This document shows, piece by piece, positions 11,741-22,829 of a stretch of DNA of 64,000 nt; the first letter of the stretch is position 1, and the number at the start of each line of letters is the position of its first letter. The DNA lies in NCBI RefSeq assembly GCF_027887165.1, contig NC_077230.1, forward strand, positions 22,491,200 to 22,555,199, given 5' to 3'. The notes under the pieces are model-generated. The model made no database searches, was not told where the DNA came from, and was given only the letters and a program-made list of their open reading frames with translations. Position numbers and translations under genes: made by a program. The stretch is from Monodelphis domestica (lineage: Eukaryota; Chordata; Mammalia; Didelphimorphia; Didelphidae).

Positions 11741-12883
11741 TGTGAGATTTAAAAGAGTGGGATGCCATAAACTGTAATATTTAAAATAGTTGGAAGGCCA
11801 TAAACTGTTATAATTAAAATAGTGTATGGCATAAATTGTTATAATTAAAATGGTTGATAGATACAAATTGTAGTGAGTTAAAATGGTGGAACATATAAAT
11901 TATGATAGATATAAGAGAGGGTGAGTAAATTTGACCACTGAAAATATGTTTCACTACAGTGTCTTGGTTTTTAAATCAAATATAAGGTGGTCTCCAGGGA
12001 ATATATTCCCAAATTATGAATATGCCCAAGTCAACTGGGTTTTATAGAGAATTTAATTAATAATACAATGAGGAATTAAAGAAAGAGAGAAGGAGAGAGA
12101 AAAGGAATTAATGAGAAAAGAATAGGTCGGCCCAGGGCAGGCCTGGCCAACCCAGGCCTAAGCCTTAAGAGAGAAACCAGTCAGTTATCACTCACCACAA
12201 GATTTGTCTTAAGCAAGGATATCTGGGGAACAGAGTCTCCCCAGAGGGAGTTCCAGCCAGAGTCAGCCTCCCAAGGGACTTCTTCTCAAGAGATCTTCAA
12301 AGGGCCTCCTCCAAAGGGATCTATCTCCAAGGATCCTATCTCCAAGGCTCTCAGGATCTCCAAGCATCCAAGCCTCCAAGGATCCCTTGCTCAAGAGATT
12401 CCTTTTCTTATATAGGGGTTTTTTCCTATGTCACCTCCCCTAAGTTCTTCTATCTACCAATCACCATAGATGTTTTCTAAAAGGACAGCCCATATGAATT
12501 CCGGCTAAGTCGACTAATCTCCTCAGTAAATCTGAACCAGAGAAAATACAGCCGAGTCGACTAATCTCATTAAGAGAAAACTTGCCCGACCCTTTTAGGT
12601 ACCTAGCATCCCATTGTATCAATTCTAAAAAACAGGCATGGCTCAAAGAACTCCTTGCCTTATTATAAGCATGGGTCCAAGTACTTTCATTGTTTAGCAA
12701 GGAGTTTTCTCCCCTAAAGCAGTCTTAAGTATGGGTGGAGTAGAGGTCCTCCCATTTCTAATCCTGGCGAGTTCTCACATCAAAATGGGGAATGTTTTCC
12801 AGTAGGGAATTTGTTCCAATGGAGGATTCCTCAATGTGGAAATTTTTTAACATTCACAAGTCTGAGAGATTTCAAGATTTACA
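11741..12883 (-). mobile_element. Solo LTR (ERV1-like) inserted in the younger L1
   Basis: The element reads TGTGAGATTT...GATTTACA on the plus strand, so it is framed by TG and CA in both directions. It has a perfect 4-bp duplication TGCC at 11737-11740 and 12884-12887. The uninterrupted L1 sequence is seen at 51340-51400. Minus-strand reading is favoured: a ctatataag TATA-like motif near 12405, a ggtgagtg motif near 12195 and a T-rich stretch with an attaaa-like signal near 12055. At 11750-11890 there are about four diverged tandem units of 33-37 bp (core ccataaactgt...ttaaaatag). No internal viral genes are present. It is younger than the L1 it interrupts. Confidence 0.8.
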
Positions 12884-13340
12884 TGCCTTTTCTTCTTTTT
12901 CTATTTCCTTCTACACCAATGTTTTGTTTATAATCAGTCCCCCTAGTTCCCACCCTTATTTAACTTCCCTTTCTACCCCGCCTCCCTTCTTATTCCCCCC
13001 CCTTATTTTCCCCTGTAGTCTTTTAAAAATTTCCCCCCCCCACCTTCTCCCTTCTTTGTACTGCTTCCCTCCCCACCAGTCCATTTTTTACCCTTCTACT
13101 CCCCTATAGGATGCAAATCTATTCTCTGCCTCAATGGATTGGATTGTTCTTCCCTCTTTGGATCAGTTTCAAAGCATGTAAGAGTTGAGTATTTCCTATC
13201 TCCAACCTCTTTACCCTTCCAGTGTATCGATGTTCTCCCCCCTCCTGTGATGAGCTTTTTTGTGACATATAAATTTACCCTCATTTGTTTCTTTTCCCAT
13301 TTCTTTTAGTATTAACCTCTTTTTTTTAAAGCTCTGGTTG

Positions 13341-13390
13341 TATATATATATATATATATAATATATGTATATGTATATATACACACACAT
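13341..13390. repeat. (TA)n then (CA)n microsatellite in L1 inter-ORF region
   Basis: An alternating TA tract is followed by gtatatacacacacatgtat. The related L1 at 50147-54470 has similar tracts at the matching place (51805 and 52206), so the tract is a family feature that has varied in length. Confidence 0.9.
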
Positions 13391-13599
13391 GTATATGTAT
13401 TTATGCATGCAAATATCTATATACCTATTTATGTCTTGTTCTTTCATCCTATACAGTTTGTCACTGTTCCCTCTAAGTTTAATTCTTCTAGCTGCCCAGG
13501 TGATAGCAACAGTTTTTAAGAGTTACCAATGACCTCTTTTCTTATAGGGATACATATCATTTTAACTTATTGAGTCTCTTAAAAATGTTTTTTGTTGTT

Positions 13600-14716
13600 G
13601 TTTTTGTTTTTTCCCTCTTTTTTAATTATCTTTTGATGATTCTCTTGAGTTCTGTGCTTGGACATCAAATTTTCTGTTCAGGTCTGGTCTTTTCTTTACA
13701 AATGCTTAGAATTCTTCTATTGTGTTGAATGACCATACTTTCCCCTGTAAGAATACAGTCAGTTTTGCTGGGTATTTGATTCTTGGTTGTAGACCTAGTT
13801 CCCTTGCTTTCCAGAATATCATGTTCCATGCCTTTCGGTCCTTCAGTGTGGATGCAGCCAGATCCTGTGTTATCCTCACTGTGTTTCCATGGTATCTGAA
13901 TGGCTTCTTCTTGGCAGCTTGTAATACCTGTTCTTTCATCTGATTGTTTTTGAATTTGGCTATAACGTTCCTGGGTGTTGTCAGTTGGGGATTAAATATA
14001 GGAGGTGATCTGTGGATTCTTTCAATCTCCACTTTCTGTTCTTGTTCTAGAATATTGGGGGCAGTTTCCTTGGATAATTTCCTGTGGTATTATGTCCAGG
14101 CTTTTTCTTTTGTCATGGTCTTCTGGTAGACCAATGATTCTTAAATTGTCTCTTCTCAAATGATTTTCTGAATCGTCTATTTTATCAATGAGATGCTTCA
14201 TATTTTCCTCAATTTTTTCATTCTTTTTGTTTTGTTTTATAGTGTCCTGCTGCCTTGTGAGGTCACTTAATTCCAGTTGTTATATTCTGGTTCTTAAAGT
14301 CTGGATTTCACCCCTGGCTTTTTGGTCATCCTTTTCCTTCTGGTCTGACTTTCTTTGAAGGTCGTCTTTCATCCTCTTTACCTCATCTTTCATCTCCTTT
14401 ACCTCATCTTTCATCTCCTTTACCTCATTTTCCAGCTGGTTAATTTCGGCTTTCAAGATACTATTTTCTCGTTTTAGTTCAAGTGCCTCTGTTTCCAGAT
14501 GACTTATCTTAATTTTTAAGTTCTTCTCCCAATTGTCTTTAGCCTCTCTTAATTGTGCTTTGAGTTCTTCCACAGCCTGTATCCAATTCGCTGGGATTTC
14601 TGATTTATTGTTTGCTGATCTCTCCCCCTCTGTTTTGTTTGCTGTGTAGAAGCTATTGTAGTTTCTTTCTTCTTTTTCTGTTGTTTGCTCAAATTCACCC
14701 CTTCTTTACTCTCCAT
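13600..14716 (-). pseudogene. L1 ORF1 (RNA-binding protein), broken
   Basis: ORF1p of L1 is a trimeric RNA-binding protein that packages L1 RNA. The frame starts near 14716 (MESKEGVN...) and shows an N-terminal part, a coiled coil at 14280-14573 (LETEALELKRENSILKAEI, then EVKEMKD repeats) and the RRM plus C-terminal domain at 13706-14032 (IERIHRSPP, RNVIAKFKNNQ, RITQDLAASTLKDRKAW, RELGLQPRIKYPAKL). A few stops and shifts separate these parts. The coiled coil carries three 21-bp tandem units, each adding exactly one heptad. It lies upstream of the ORF2 remnant in the L1 at 9682-15009. Confidence 0.88.
14366..14428 (-). repeat. Three 21-bp tandem units in the ORF1 coiled coil
   Basis: The units are at 14366-14386, 14387-14407 and 14408-14428. 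The second and third are identical and the first differs by a rearranged tcctct/tctcct. Each encodes seven residues of the EVKEMKD type, i.e. one heptad. The related ORF1 at 53530-53560 has only one unit here. Confidence 0.9.
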
Positions 14717-15009
14717 ATTTGTCTGTGCTCTTGCTCCTCTCTGTTTTGGGGGCTTCTGTCAGTCTCGTCTCTTGGAGCTTTAACAGGAGATCTCTCAGTG
14801 TAGTCTCTGATGGGGGGTTGTTCGGGTTTGAGCTTCCCTGTCCTCTGGAGGCTGTTGAATTAAGTCCAGCAGGAGGGTTCCTTGGCTCTGTCTTGTTGTT
14901 AAGTTTGATTTTCAGTCCCCTGGGAGTATTCAGTTTGTGATCGGTTAGGAAGGGTATTCAGAGGTCTGAAGTTCTGCTCCTTCTAGACCACTATCTTGGC
15001 TCTGCCCCT

Positions 15010-15545
15010 TATCATCATTTTCTAGATAAAATTAGCTATTGTTTCTCACATTTATCCTCTGATCCACCAATTGTTTAGAATTAAGGCATTTAGTCTCCAT
15101 TTAAGTATGAATCCTTTCTTTAAAGTGCTTTATTGATTATAATTTTTATGACATTATAGTCAATAATGGATGAGTTTCATATTTTTCTTTTTTGCATTTA
15201 CTTATAAGGTTTTAAATGTCCTAACAGTCAATTTGTGTAAAGATGCTATGCCCAACTAGGAAACAGGTATTTTTCTTTCTTTCCCCATATCTTATTTTTC
15301 CAAAATCTTATTCATGCATTTCCTTCCTTCCTTTTTCTTGTTCTCTCTCAATTATTTTGTTCTTATTGTCTATTTTTCTTTGTAATTCTATTAAATTTTC
15401 TTTTAAGTACTTGAATGCTATGCAACTTGGTACATATGTATTAAATTGAATTTATTGAAATTTCAGTAATTCAATAAATAATCATTGAAATTATTTCATT
15501 TTTACATTAGACCTTTAAACATAATATAATTTCTCCATTCATCTC
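15010..15545 (-). mobile_element. Old L1, endonuclease region (segment 4)
   Basis: It resumes directly after the younger L1, with attttctagataaaatt, then landmarks matching 21360-21920 elsewhere (tatgcccaactaggaaacag here, tatgccctactaaatc there). The upstream ORF1 part is missing, so the old copy was probably 5' truncated near 15545. Confidence 0.75.
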
Positions 15546-15548
15546 TCA

Positions 15549-15806
15549 TGCCAGCTAGGTGTCAAAGTGGAGAAAGCACTTTGCTTAGAAGCAGAAAGAC
15601 TCATCTTCCCGAGTTCAAATTTGACCTCGGACACTTAGTAGTTAGGTGGCTTTAGGTAAGTCACTTAACCCTTTTTTCCTCAGTTTCTTCATCTGTAAAA
15701 TGAGCTGAAGAAGTAAATGACAAACCATACCAGCATCTTTGCCAAGAAAACCCCAAATGGAGTCATGAAGAATTGGATATGTCTGAAACAACTGAACAAC
15801 AACAAA
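15549..15806 (+). mobile_element. MAR1-type CORE-SINE
   Basis: It has the head gccagctaggtgtcaaagtg, the B-box-like gagttcaaatttg, the centre ctcagtttcttcatctg and the tail tgccaagaaaaccccaaatg, ending with gaacaacaacaaagg. It is nearly full length. Confidence 0.88.
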
Positions 15807-15814
15807 GGAAGAAA

Positions 15815-16071
15815 AGAAATGAGTATTAATTAAATCCTGCTAAGTGTCAGTCACTGTGCTATGTGCTTTACAAATAGTGTCACATTTTGTTCTTACAACA
15901 ACCCTGAGAGGAAGGTGCTATTATTATGTTTTACAGTTAAGGAAACAGACAGAGAAAGGTTAAGTGATTTGCCCAGACTCACACAGGCAGTAGATGGCAG
16001 TAGTGTGGTGGATAGAATGTGGAGCCCAGAGTTAGAAAGACCTGATTTCAAATGAGACCTCAGACATTTAG
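15815..16071. mobile_element. MIR-like SINE (minus) joined to a SINE head (plus)
   Basis: From 15815 to about 16000 the order (ctgtgctatgtgctttac, acaacaaccctgagagg, ttttacagttaaggaaac, gtgatttgcccagac) is that of a MIR-type SINE read on the minus strand. From about 16003 a plus-strand head (gtggtggatagaatg, then gacctgatttcaaatg) runs into the trinucleotide tract. Confidence 0.65.
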
Positions 16072-16283
16072 TAGCAGCAGCAGCAACAGTAGTAATGGTA
16101 GTAATAGTAGCTGCAGTACTAGTGAGTAGTTGTACTAATAGTAGTAGTAATAGTAATAGTAGCAATACTAGTGAGATAAAAGTACTAAAAGAGTAGCAGT
16201 AGTACTAGTAGCATTGATAATACTATTATTAATACTACTAGTACTAGTGATACTAGTAGTAGCAGCAGTAATTGTAATACTTT
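16072..16283. repeat. Imperfect (AGT/ACT)n trinucleotide tract
   Basis: About 210 bp of AGT, AGC, AAT and ACT triplets, with self-complementary steps such as agtact and actagt repeated many times. It lies exactly between two SINE parts. Long tracts like this often grow from SINE tails. Confidence 0.9.
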
Positions 16284-16562
16284 ATATTTATATAGTGCTT
16301 ACCAATTGTTCAAGGTTGGATTTGAAGTTATTTACTAGCTGGAAGACCCTGGGCAAATCACTTAATCTTATAAAATGGGAATAATAATAATATTGATCTC
16401 CCAAGGCGACTATGAGAATCAAAAATAATAAAATTGGTAAAGTGCTTAGCACATATAAAAGCACTATATGTATGCTGTCTGTTATTTTTAAGTGTCTGAG
16501 GTCAGATTTGAACTCAGATCTTCCTGTCTCCCAGTGCTCTATCTACTGCATCATTAGCTGAC
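16284..16562. mobile_element. MIR-like SINE (plus) followed by a minus-strand SINE head
   Basis: The plus part has ttactagctggaagaccctg, then gggcaaatcacttaatc and a tail with aagtgcttagcacatataaa. At about 16490-16562 a minus-strand head (tgaactcagatcttcctgtc, then ctctatctactgc) follows. The join suggests nested or rearranged SINEs around the triplet tract. Confidence 0.6.
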
Positions 16563-16750
16563 TCTTTTGAAAAGTAGAAAATAACTTCTCAGTTTGTTGA
16601 CCTGGGTTCAAATCATTCTTCTGCCTCTTACTACCTGTGTGACTTTGGACCAGTTATCTAATTGCTCTAGACCACACTTTCCTTCATTGAGATGAGAAAG
16701 TTGAACTAGATGATCTCTAAGGATTCTTATAATAAATCTATGATTCCCAG
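16563..16750 (+). mobile_element. CORE-SINE fragment
   Basis: It contains gacctgggttcaaatc, ctacctgtgtgactttgg and the tail ttgaactagatgatctctaa, a form common at the end of marsupial and mammalian MIR-like SINEs. Confidence 0.65.
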
Positions 16751-17504
16751 AATCATTTAGTCCCAGTTGTTTTGTGGGTATATGAGTGGAACTGTAGGGC
16801 GATTCAAGCTATTGCCATTGCCCCCCATCCGCCCAGCCACCCACCAGGGGCAACAGGACCAGGTGTTCTATGGGTCATAGAAATTCAAGTAGGCTTCTGA
16901 GTCTTTGTCATCAGCCTGTAGCATATCCAATTGCCTATTACTGGAGACATCCACAGCATGAATGAGAGTTGAATATGGAATAGATCATTCATTCCTCCTG
17001 ATTTTCAGAGTACAATGAAGATTTTCAGCCACTTTGATGAAGCTCAGGTGCAAAATATGAACCCAAATGATGGCATCCAGCAGGGGACATATTTGGAGTT
17101 GAAAGATGCACCAATCACATGAGTGATAGGGAAGTATCCAAGGATAAAGTCTACTTCTTGGAAGTCCCTAGGAAGAAATAGGAATGAATCTGCAATAAAC
17201 AAACAAGGATTTTCTTGTCAAATGTGTGAAAAGTGTTATACCAACTGGACAAACAACAAAATAGCCAAGGTATGGATCTAGCCCTTGGAATGAAGGCTCT
17301 TTATTCTCATAGGAAGTGTTTTATAATATCTATCATGGCCTTTGGGCAGAAGATTAACCAGTTCTGAAGAGGAAACAAAAAGAAGAGGAGGTGGTTAAGG
17401 AAGGAGACAGTAAGAAAAGTTTCTGATTGGAAGGCCAAGATTATGCTAGGACATACTGAGAACAAAGATCATGCCAAGGGCTTAATGTACTTACTGATAG
17501 TTAA
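16751..17504. other. No gene seen; unassigned sequence
   Basis: The sequence is of mixed composition with no open frame of note and no repeat family that I can name. I tried it as a processed pseudogene of a ribosomal protein and found no match. Confidence 0.4.
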
Positions 17505-17522
17505 TGAAGTTAATATTTATTT
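17505..17522. repeat. 18-bp target duplication of L1, left copy
   Basis: The sequence tgaagttaatatttattt here is repeated at 24458-24475, beyond the 5' end of the minus-strand L1. It marks the L1 insertion boundaries. Confidence 0.88.
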
Positions 17523-17621
17523 ATTTTAAATTAAGTTTATTTATTAAATCAAATATTAAATAATTGATTTAGATTTTTTTTTCCATGGTTACATGATTTA
17601 TGTTCTTTCCCTCCCCTCCTC

Positions 17622-18182
17622 TGAAATATGTGAGTTGAATAAGGGGTCAAAAGTATAAATATATAACAAAATAACAGATTTATTTAACTAAAGGGAGAAG
17701 GGAAAGGGAATCAGGAAATATCTCATTTGCACCCAAATCAGAGACTAAAACCTTAACAACTTTCTATAACTATTCTAAACGAACTCCTTATTTACTATTT
17801 AAGATTGGGGAGGGGTTGGTAGGAGCAACAATAAGGGCCAAAGTAAATCTCACAAAACTGGAGTCCTCCTTGGGTCTAGAAGAAGGCTCAGTATAAAGAG
17901 TAGCACTGCAGGTCCACAAAGGATCAGAAGAGGAGTGATGGATTAACATACACTGTCCACCGGTGTAATGTTATCCACTCTCACTACCACTTCCTTACGA
18001 TGATTTTCATTGAAGGAAGGTCCAGTCTCCTGGCAGCTTCAAATTTCCCTCTCTCCTCCAGAGAAGAAACCAACTGCTCCCAGAAACTGTCCGTGTGATC
18101 AGTTCCTCAGCTCCTGAATGTTGGCCTATAGGATCTTCTGCTTTCAGTTCGCTCTTGCTAAAATCCCTTACAACACCTCACA
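17622..18182 (-). mobile_element. Solo LTR in L1 3' UTR
   Basis: The plus strand reads TGAAATATG...CCTCACA, flanked by the 4-bp duplication CCTC at 17618-17621 and 18183-18186. The interrupted L1 sequence is seen intact at 63555-63630. On the minus strand it starts TGTGAGGTG, and a ttaaataaatc polyadenylation-like signal sits about 85 bp from the 3' end, as expected of an LTR. No internal genes are present. It is younger than the L1 it sits in. Confidence 0.65.
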
Positions 18183-18499
18183 CCTCCCTCCTATAGCCAA
18201 TGAGCAATTCCAATGGGTTTTACATGGGTTTTCCTCAATTGTAAAAATGGGAATAAAAATACTTATGCTGCTTTCCTCAAAAAAAATTTTTTTAATCAAG
18301 ACCAATTTCCATATTATTAATATTTGCAATAGAGTGATCATTTAGAGTCTACATTCCTAATCTTATCCCCATTGAACCATGTGATCAATCAGTTGTTTTT
18401 CTTCAGTGTTTCTACTCCACATCCAGTTTCTCTGGATGTGAATAGCATTCTTTCTCATAAGTCCCTCAGAATTGTCCCGGATCATTGCATTGCTTTTAG

Positions 18500-21400
18500 T
18501 AGAGAAGTCCATTACATTTGATTGTGCCACAGTGTATCAGTCTCTGTAAACAATGTTCTCCTGGTTCTGCTACTTTCACTCTGCATCAATTCCTGGAGGT
18601 TTTTCCAGTTCACATGGAATTCCTCCAGTTCATTATTCTTTTTAGCACAATGGTATTCCATCACCAACAGATACCACAATTTGTTCGGCCATTCCCCAAT
18701 CGAAGGGCATCCCCTCATTTTCCAATTTTTTTGCCACCACAAAAAGCACAGCTATGAATATTCTTGTATAGGTCTTTTTCCTTATTATCTCTTTGGGATA
18801 TAAACCCAGCAGTGGTATGGCTGGATCAAAGGCAATTTTTAAAGCCCTTTGGGCATAGTTCCAAATTGCCTTCCAGAATGGTTGGATCAACTCACAACTC
18901 CATCAGCAATACATTAGTGTCCCAATTTTGTCACATCCCCTCCAACATTTATTACTTTCCTTTGCTGTTATATTAGCTAATCTGCTAGGTATGAGGTAGT
19001 ACCTCAGAGTTACTTTGATGTGCATTTCTCTAATTCTAAGAGATTTAGAACACTTTTTCATGTGCTTATTGATAGCTTTGATTTCTTTATCTGAAAATTG
19101 CCTATTCATGTCCCTTGCCCATTTATTAAATGGAGAATGGCTTGATTTTTTGTGCAATTGATTTAGCTCCTTATAAATTTGAGTAATTAGACCTCTATCA
19201 GAGGTTTTTGTTATAAAGATTTTTTCCTAATTTGTTGTTTCCATACTAATTTTGGTTGCATTGGTTTTGTTTGTACAAACACCTTTTAATTTAATGTAAT
19301 CAAAATTATTCATTTTATATTTTATAACATTCTCTATCTCTTGCTTGGTTTTGCAATCTTTCATTTCCCACAGAGCTGACAGGTATACTATTCTATGTTC
19401 ACCTAATTCACTTATAGTTTCCTTCTTTATATTTAAGTCATTCACCCATTCTGAATTTATCTTGGTGTAGGATGTGAGATGTTGATCTAAATGTAATCTC
19501 TCCCATTCGGTTTTCCAATTTTCCCAACAGTTTTTGTCAAATAGTGGGTTTTTGTCCCAAATGCTGGGATCTTTGGGTTTATTGTACACTATCTTGCTGA
19601 GGTCATTTACCCCAAGTCTATTTCACTGATCCTCCCTTCTGTCTCTTAGCCAGTACCATATTGTTTTGATGACCATTGATTTATAATACAGTTTAAGATC
19701 TGGTACTACTAGGTCCCCATCCTTCACATTTTTTTTCATTATTTCCTTTTATATTCTTGATCTTTTGTTCTTCCAAATGAATTTTGTTATAATTTTTTCT
19801 AATTCGGTAAAGAAGTATATTGGTAGTTTGATAGATATGGCACTGAATAAGTGAATTAATTTGGGTAGGATGGTCATTGTTATTATGTTAGCCTATCTTA
19901 TCCATGAGCAATTAATGTTTTTCCAATTTTTTAGATCTAATTTTAATTGTGTGGAAAGTGTTTTGTAGTTGTGTTCATATAATTCCTGTGCTTGTCTTGG
20001 CAAATAGATTCCTAAATATTTTATATTGTCTAGGGTGATTTTAAATGGAATTTCTCTTTCTAACTTGCTGCTGAGTTGTGTTGGAAATATATAGAAATGC
20101 TAATGATTTATGTGGGCTTACTTTGTATCCTGCAACTTTGCTAAAGTTGTTGACTATTTCCACTAGATTTTTAGTTGATTATCTAGGATTATTTAAGTAG
20201 ACCATCATATCCTCTGCAAAGAGTGATAGTTTAGTCTCCTCATTGCCTATTTTAATACCTTCAATTTCTTTTTCTTCTCTAATTGCTGCTGCTAGTGTTT
20301 CTAGTACAATGTTAATAATAGAGGTGATAATGGGCATCCTTTCTTCACTCCTGATCTTATTGGGATGGCTTCTAATTTATCTCCATTGTAGATGATGCTT
20401 GCTGATAGTTTTAAATATATAATGCTTATTATTTTAAGGAAAGGCCCTTCTATTCCTATACATCAAGTGTTTTCAATAGGAATGAGTGTTGTATTTTGTC
20501 AAAGGTTTTTTCTGCATCTATTGAGATAATTTTGATTTCTGTTGGTTTAGTTGTTGATATGGTCAATTATGTGGATGGTTTTCCTAATATTGAACCATCG
20601 TTGCATTCCTAGTATAAATCCCACCTGATCATAGTGAATATCTCTTGTAATCACTTTCTGTAGTTTTTTTTTGCATGTATTCTATTTAAGATTTTTGCAT
20701 ATATGTTCATGAAGGAGATTGATCTATAGTTTTCTTTCTCTATTTTTGATCTGCCTGGCTTTGGAATCAGTACCATATTTGTATCATAAAAGGAATTTGG
20801 TAGAACTCCTTCTTTGCTTATATTGTCAAATAGTTTGTTCTGATATGGATTATTTAAGTATTCCATTTCTCTTCTGTTAATATAGGCAGTTTATATTTTT
20901 GCAAATATTAATCTATATCACCTAGATTGTCATATTTGTTGCCATATAATTGAGCAAAATAGTTCTTAATAATTACCTTAATTTCATCTTCATTAGAGGT
21001 GAGGTCACCCTTTTCATCTTTGATACTGTTAATTTGGTTTTCTTCTTTCCTTTTTTACTAGATTAACCAGTACTTTATCTATTTTATTTATTTTTTTCAA
21101 AGAACCAGCTCCTAATCTCATTTATTAATTCAATAGTTCTTTCACTTTCAATTTTCTTAATTTCTCCTTTAACACTTAGGATTTCTAATTTAGATTTTAT
21201 CTGGAGATTTTTAATTTGTTCTCTTTCTATTTTTTTAATAACATGCCCAATTCATTGACCTCTTCCCTTCTTTATTTGTTAATATTTACACTCAGGGATA
21301 TAAATTCCCCCCTGAGTACTGCTTTGGCTTCATCCCATAGATTTTGATATGATGTCTTCTCATTGTCATTCTCTTCAATGAAATTATTGTTTGTATGATT

Positions 21401-22030
21401 TGTTCTTTAACCAACCAATTTTGGAGAATCATATTATTTAATTTCCAGTTAAATTTTAATTTGCCTCTCCTTGTACCCTTACTAATGATTATTTTATAGC
21501 ATTATGATCTGAAAAGGTTGCATTTGTTATTTCTGCTTTTTTGCATTTTGTTTGCTATGTTTTTATGCCCTACTAAATCTTCAGTCTTTGTGAATATACC
21601 ATGTACTGCTGAAAAGGTGTATTCCTTTTTGTCCCTATTTATTTTTCTCCATATACCTATTCATTCTAATTTTTCTAAGATTTCACTCACATATCTTAAC
21701 CTCTTTCTTATTTATTTTTTGGTTTGATTTATCTAGATCTGATAGAGGAAGGTTCCTATCTCCCACTAGTATAGTTTTATTATCTATTTCCTCCTTAAGC
21801 TCCACTAGTTTCTCCTTTAAGAATTTAGATGCTATACCATTTGGTGCATATATGTTGAGTACTGATATTTCCTCATTGTCTATATTGCCTTTAATCAGGA
21901 TGTAATTACCTTCCCTATCTCTTTTAATCAGATCTATTTTACTTTGGCTTTGTCAGATATCATGATTATAACTCCTGCCTTCTTTTTCTCAGTTGATGCC
22001 CAATAGATTTAGCCCCATCCTCTTCCCTTT
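18500..22030 (-). pseudogene. L1 ORF2 (endonuclease and reverse transcriptase), broken
   Basis: The frames keep recognisable L1 ORF2 pieces. At 20651-20866 there is [20 protein letters not shown] followed by LIPKPG and [17 protein letters not shown], the RT fingers region. At 19227-19589 there is DLNIKKETISELGEHRIVYL. At 18642-18890 there is PFWKAIWNYAQRALK, and at 18512-18742 the C-terminal end (MWWQKNWKMRGCPSIGEWPN). The endonuclease part lies at about 21100-22030. Stops and frame changes are frequent throughout, so this is a dead copy. It lies downstream of ORF1 in the normal L1 order. Confidence 0.88.
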
Positions 22031-22829
22031 ACTCATCTGTCTCTTGTGTGTCTTGTAGACAACATATGGTAGAATTTTGGTTTCTAATCCATTCTGCTGT
22101 CTGCTTCCATTTTTTGGGTGAGTTCATCCCATTCACATTCAGAGTTATGATTACTACCTGTATATTCCCTATCATTTTGATTTCCTCTCCTAGTTCTTTC
22201 TTCTTTCACTATTTCCTTCTACACCAGTGTTTTGCTTTTAATGAGTCCCCCTAATCTCCACCCTTATTTTACTCATTTACCACCCCCCTCCCTTCTTATT
22301 CCCCTTTTATTTTTCTTTAGGGTCTATTAAATTTCCTCCCCCCTCTCTTTCCCTCCATTTTGGTACTCCCCACCCCACTCCCCCCTTGGTTTTTCCCTTT
22401 TAACTTCCCTGTAGGGTGAGATAGAATTATGTAACCCAATGGATCTAAATGTCCTTCCCTCTCAGAACTGATTTCACTGAGAGTAAAGTTTAAATATTAC
22501 CTATTAACACTCTCTTCCTCTCCTTATAATAGTAGTCTTCCCTTCCCCCTCCCTTGCACCTCTTTATGTGTTATAATTTATCCTATTTTTCTTCTTGCTA
22601 CAAGTTTCTCTTGGTGCCATCTTCTATTTCTCCTCCCCTTTTCTTTTTACATATCTTAAACCACCTAGTACCCCAATATCTACCTATGAATAATTCTTCT
22701 AACTACTATGATAGTGAAAATAGTTTTTGAGAGTTACAAATATCATTTTTTACATATAGGAATATTTTAAAAATTGACCTTACTGAAGGCCTTAAAAAGG
22801 TCCCACCCCCCCCCTTCTTGTTTACTTTT

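Larger units (their letters stand above)
9682..15009 (-). mobile_element. Younger L1, internally deleted, inserted into old L1 and carrying a solo LTR
   Basis: Read on the minus strand it runs from a 5' end (actatcttggctctgccc, 15009) through 5' UTR, ORF1, inter-ORF region and the C-terminal half of ORF2 to the 3' UTR and A-tail (T-rich at 9685-9700). The flanks tatcatcat at 9673-9681 and 15010-15018 form a short target duplication. At 11712 the sequence jumps from ORF2 reverse transcriptase to the inter-ORF region, so about 2 kb holding the endonuclease and part of the RT is missing. An LTR element sits at 11741-12883. Its ORF1 is about 96% identical by eye to the L1 at 52121-54470. Confidence 0.85.

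Noticed and set aside
11426-11866. Minus-strand frame of 146 residues
   Set aside because: It runs from L1 ORF2 remnants across the boundary of a solo LTR, so it is an accidental fusion and not a protein.
16751-17504. Processed pseudogene of a ribosomal protein
   Set aside because: A Cys- and Lys-rich reading suggested it, but no ordered match to any ribosomal protein that I know could be made.
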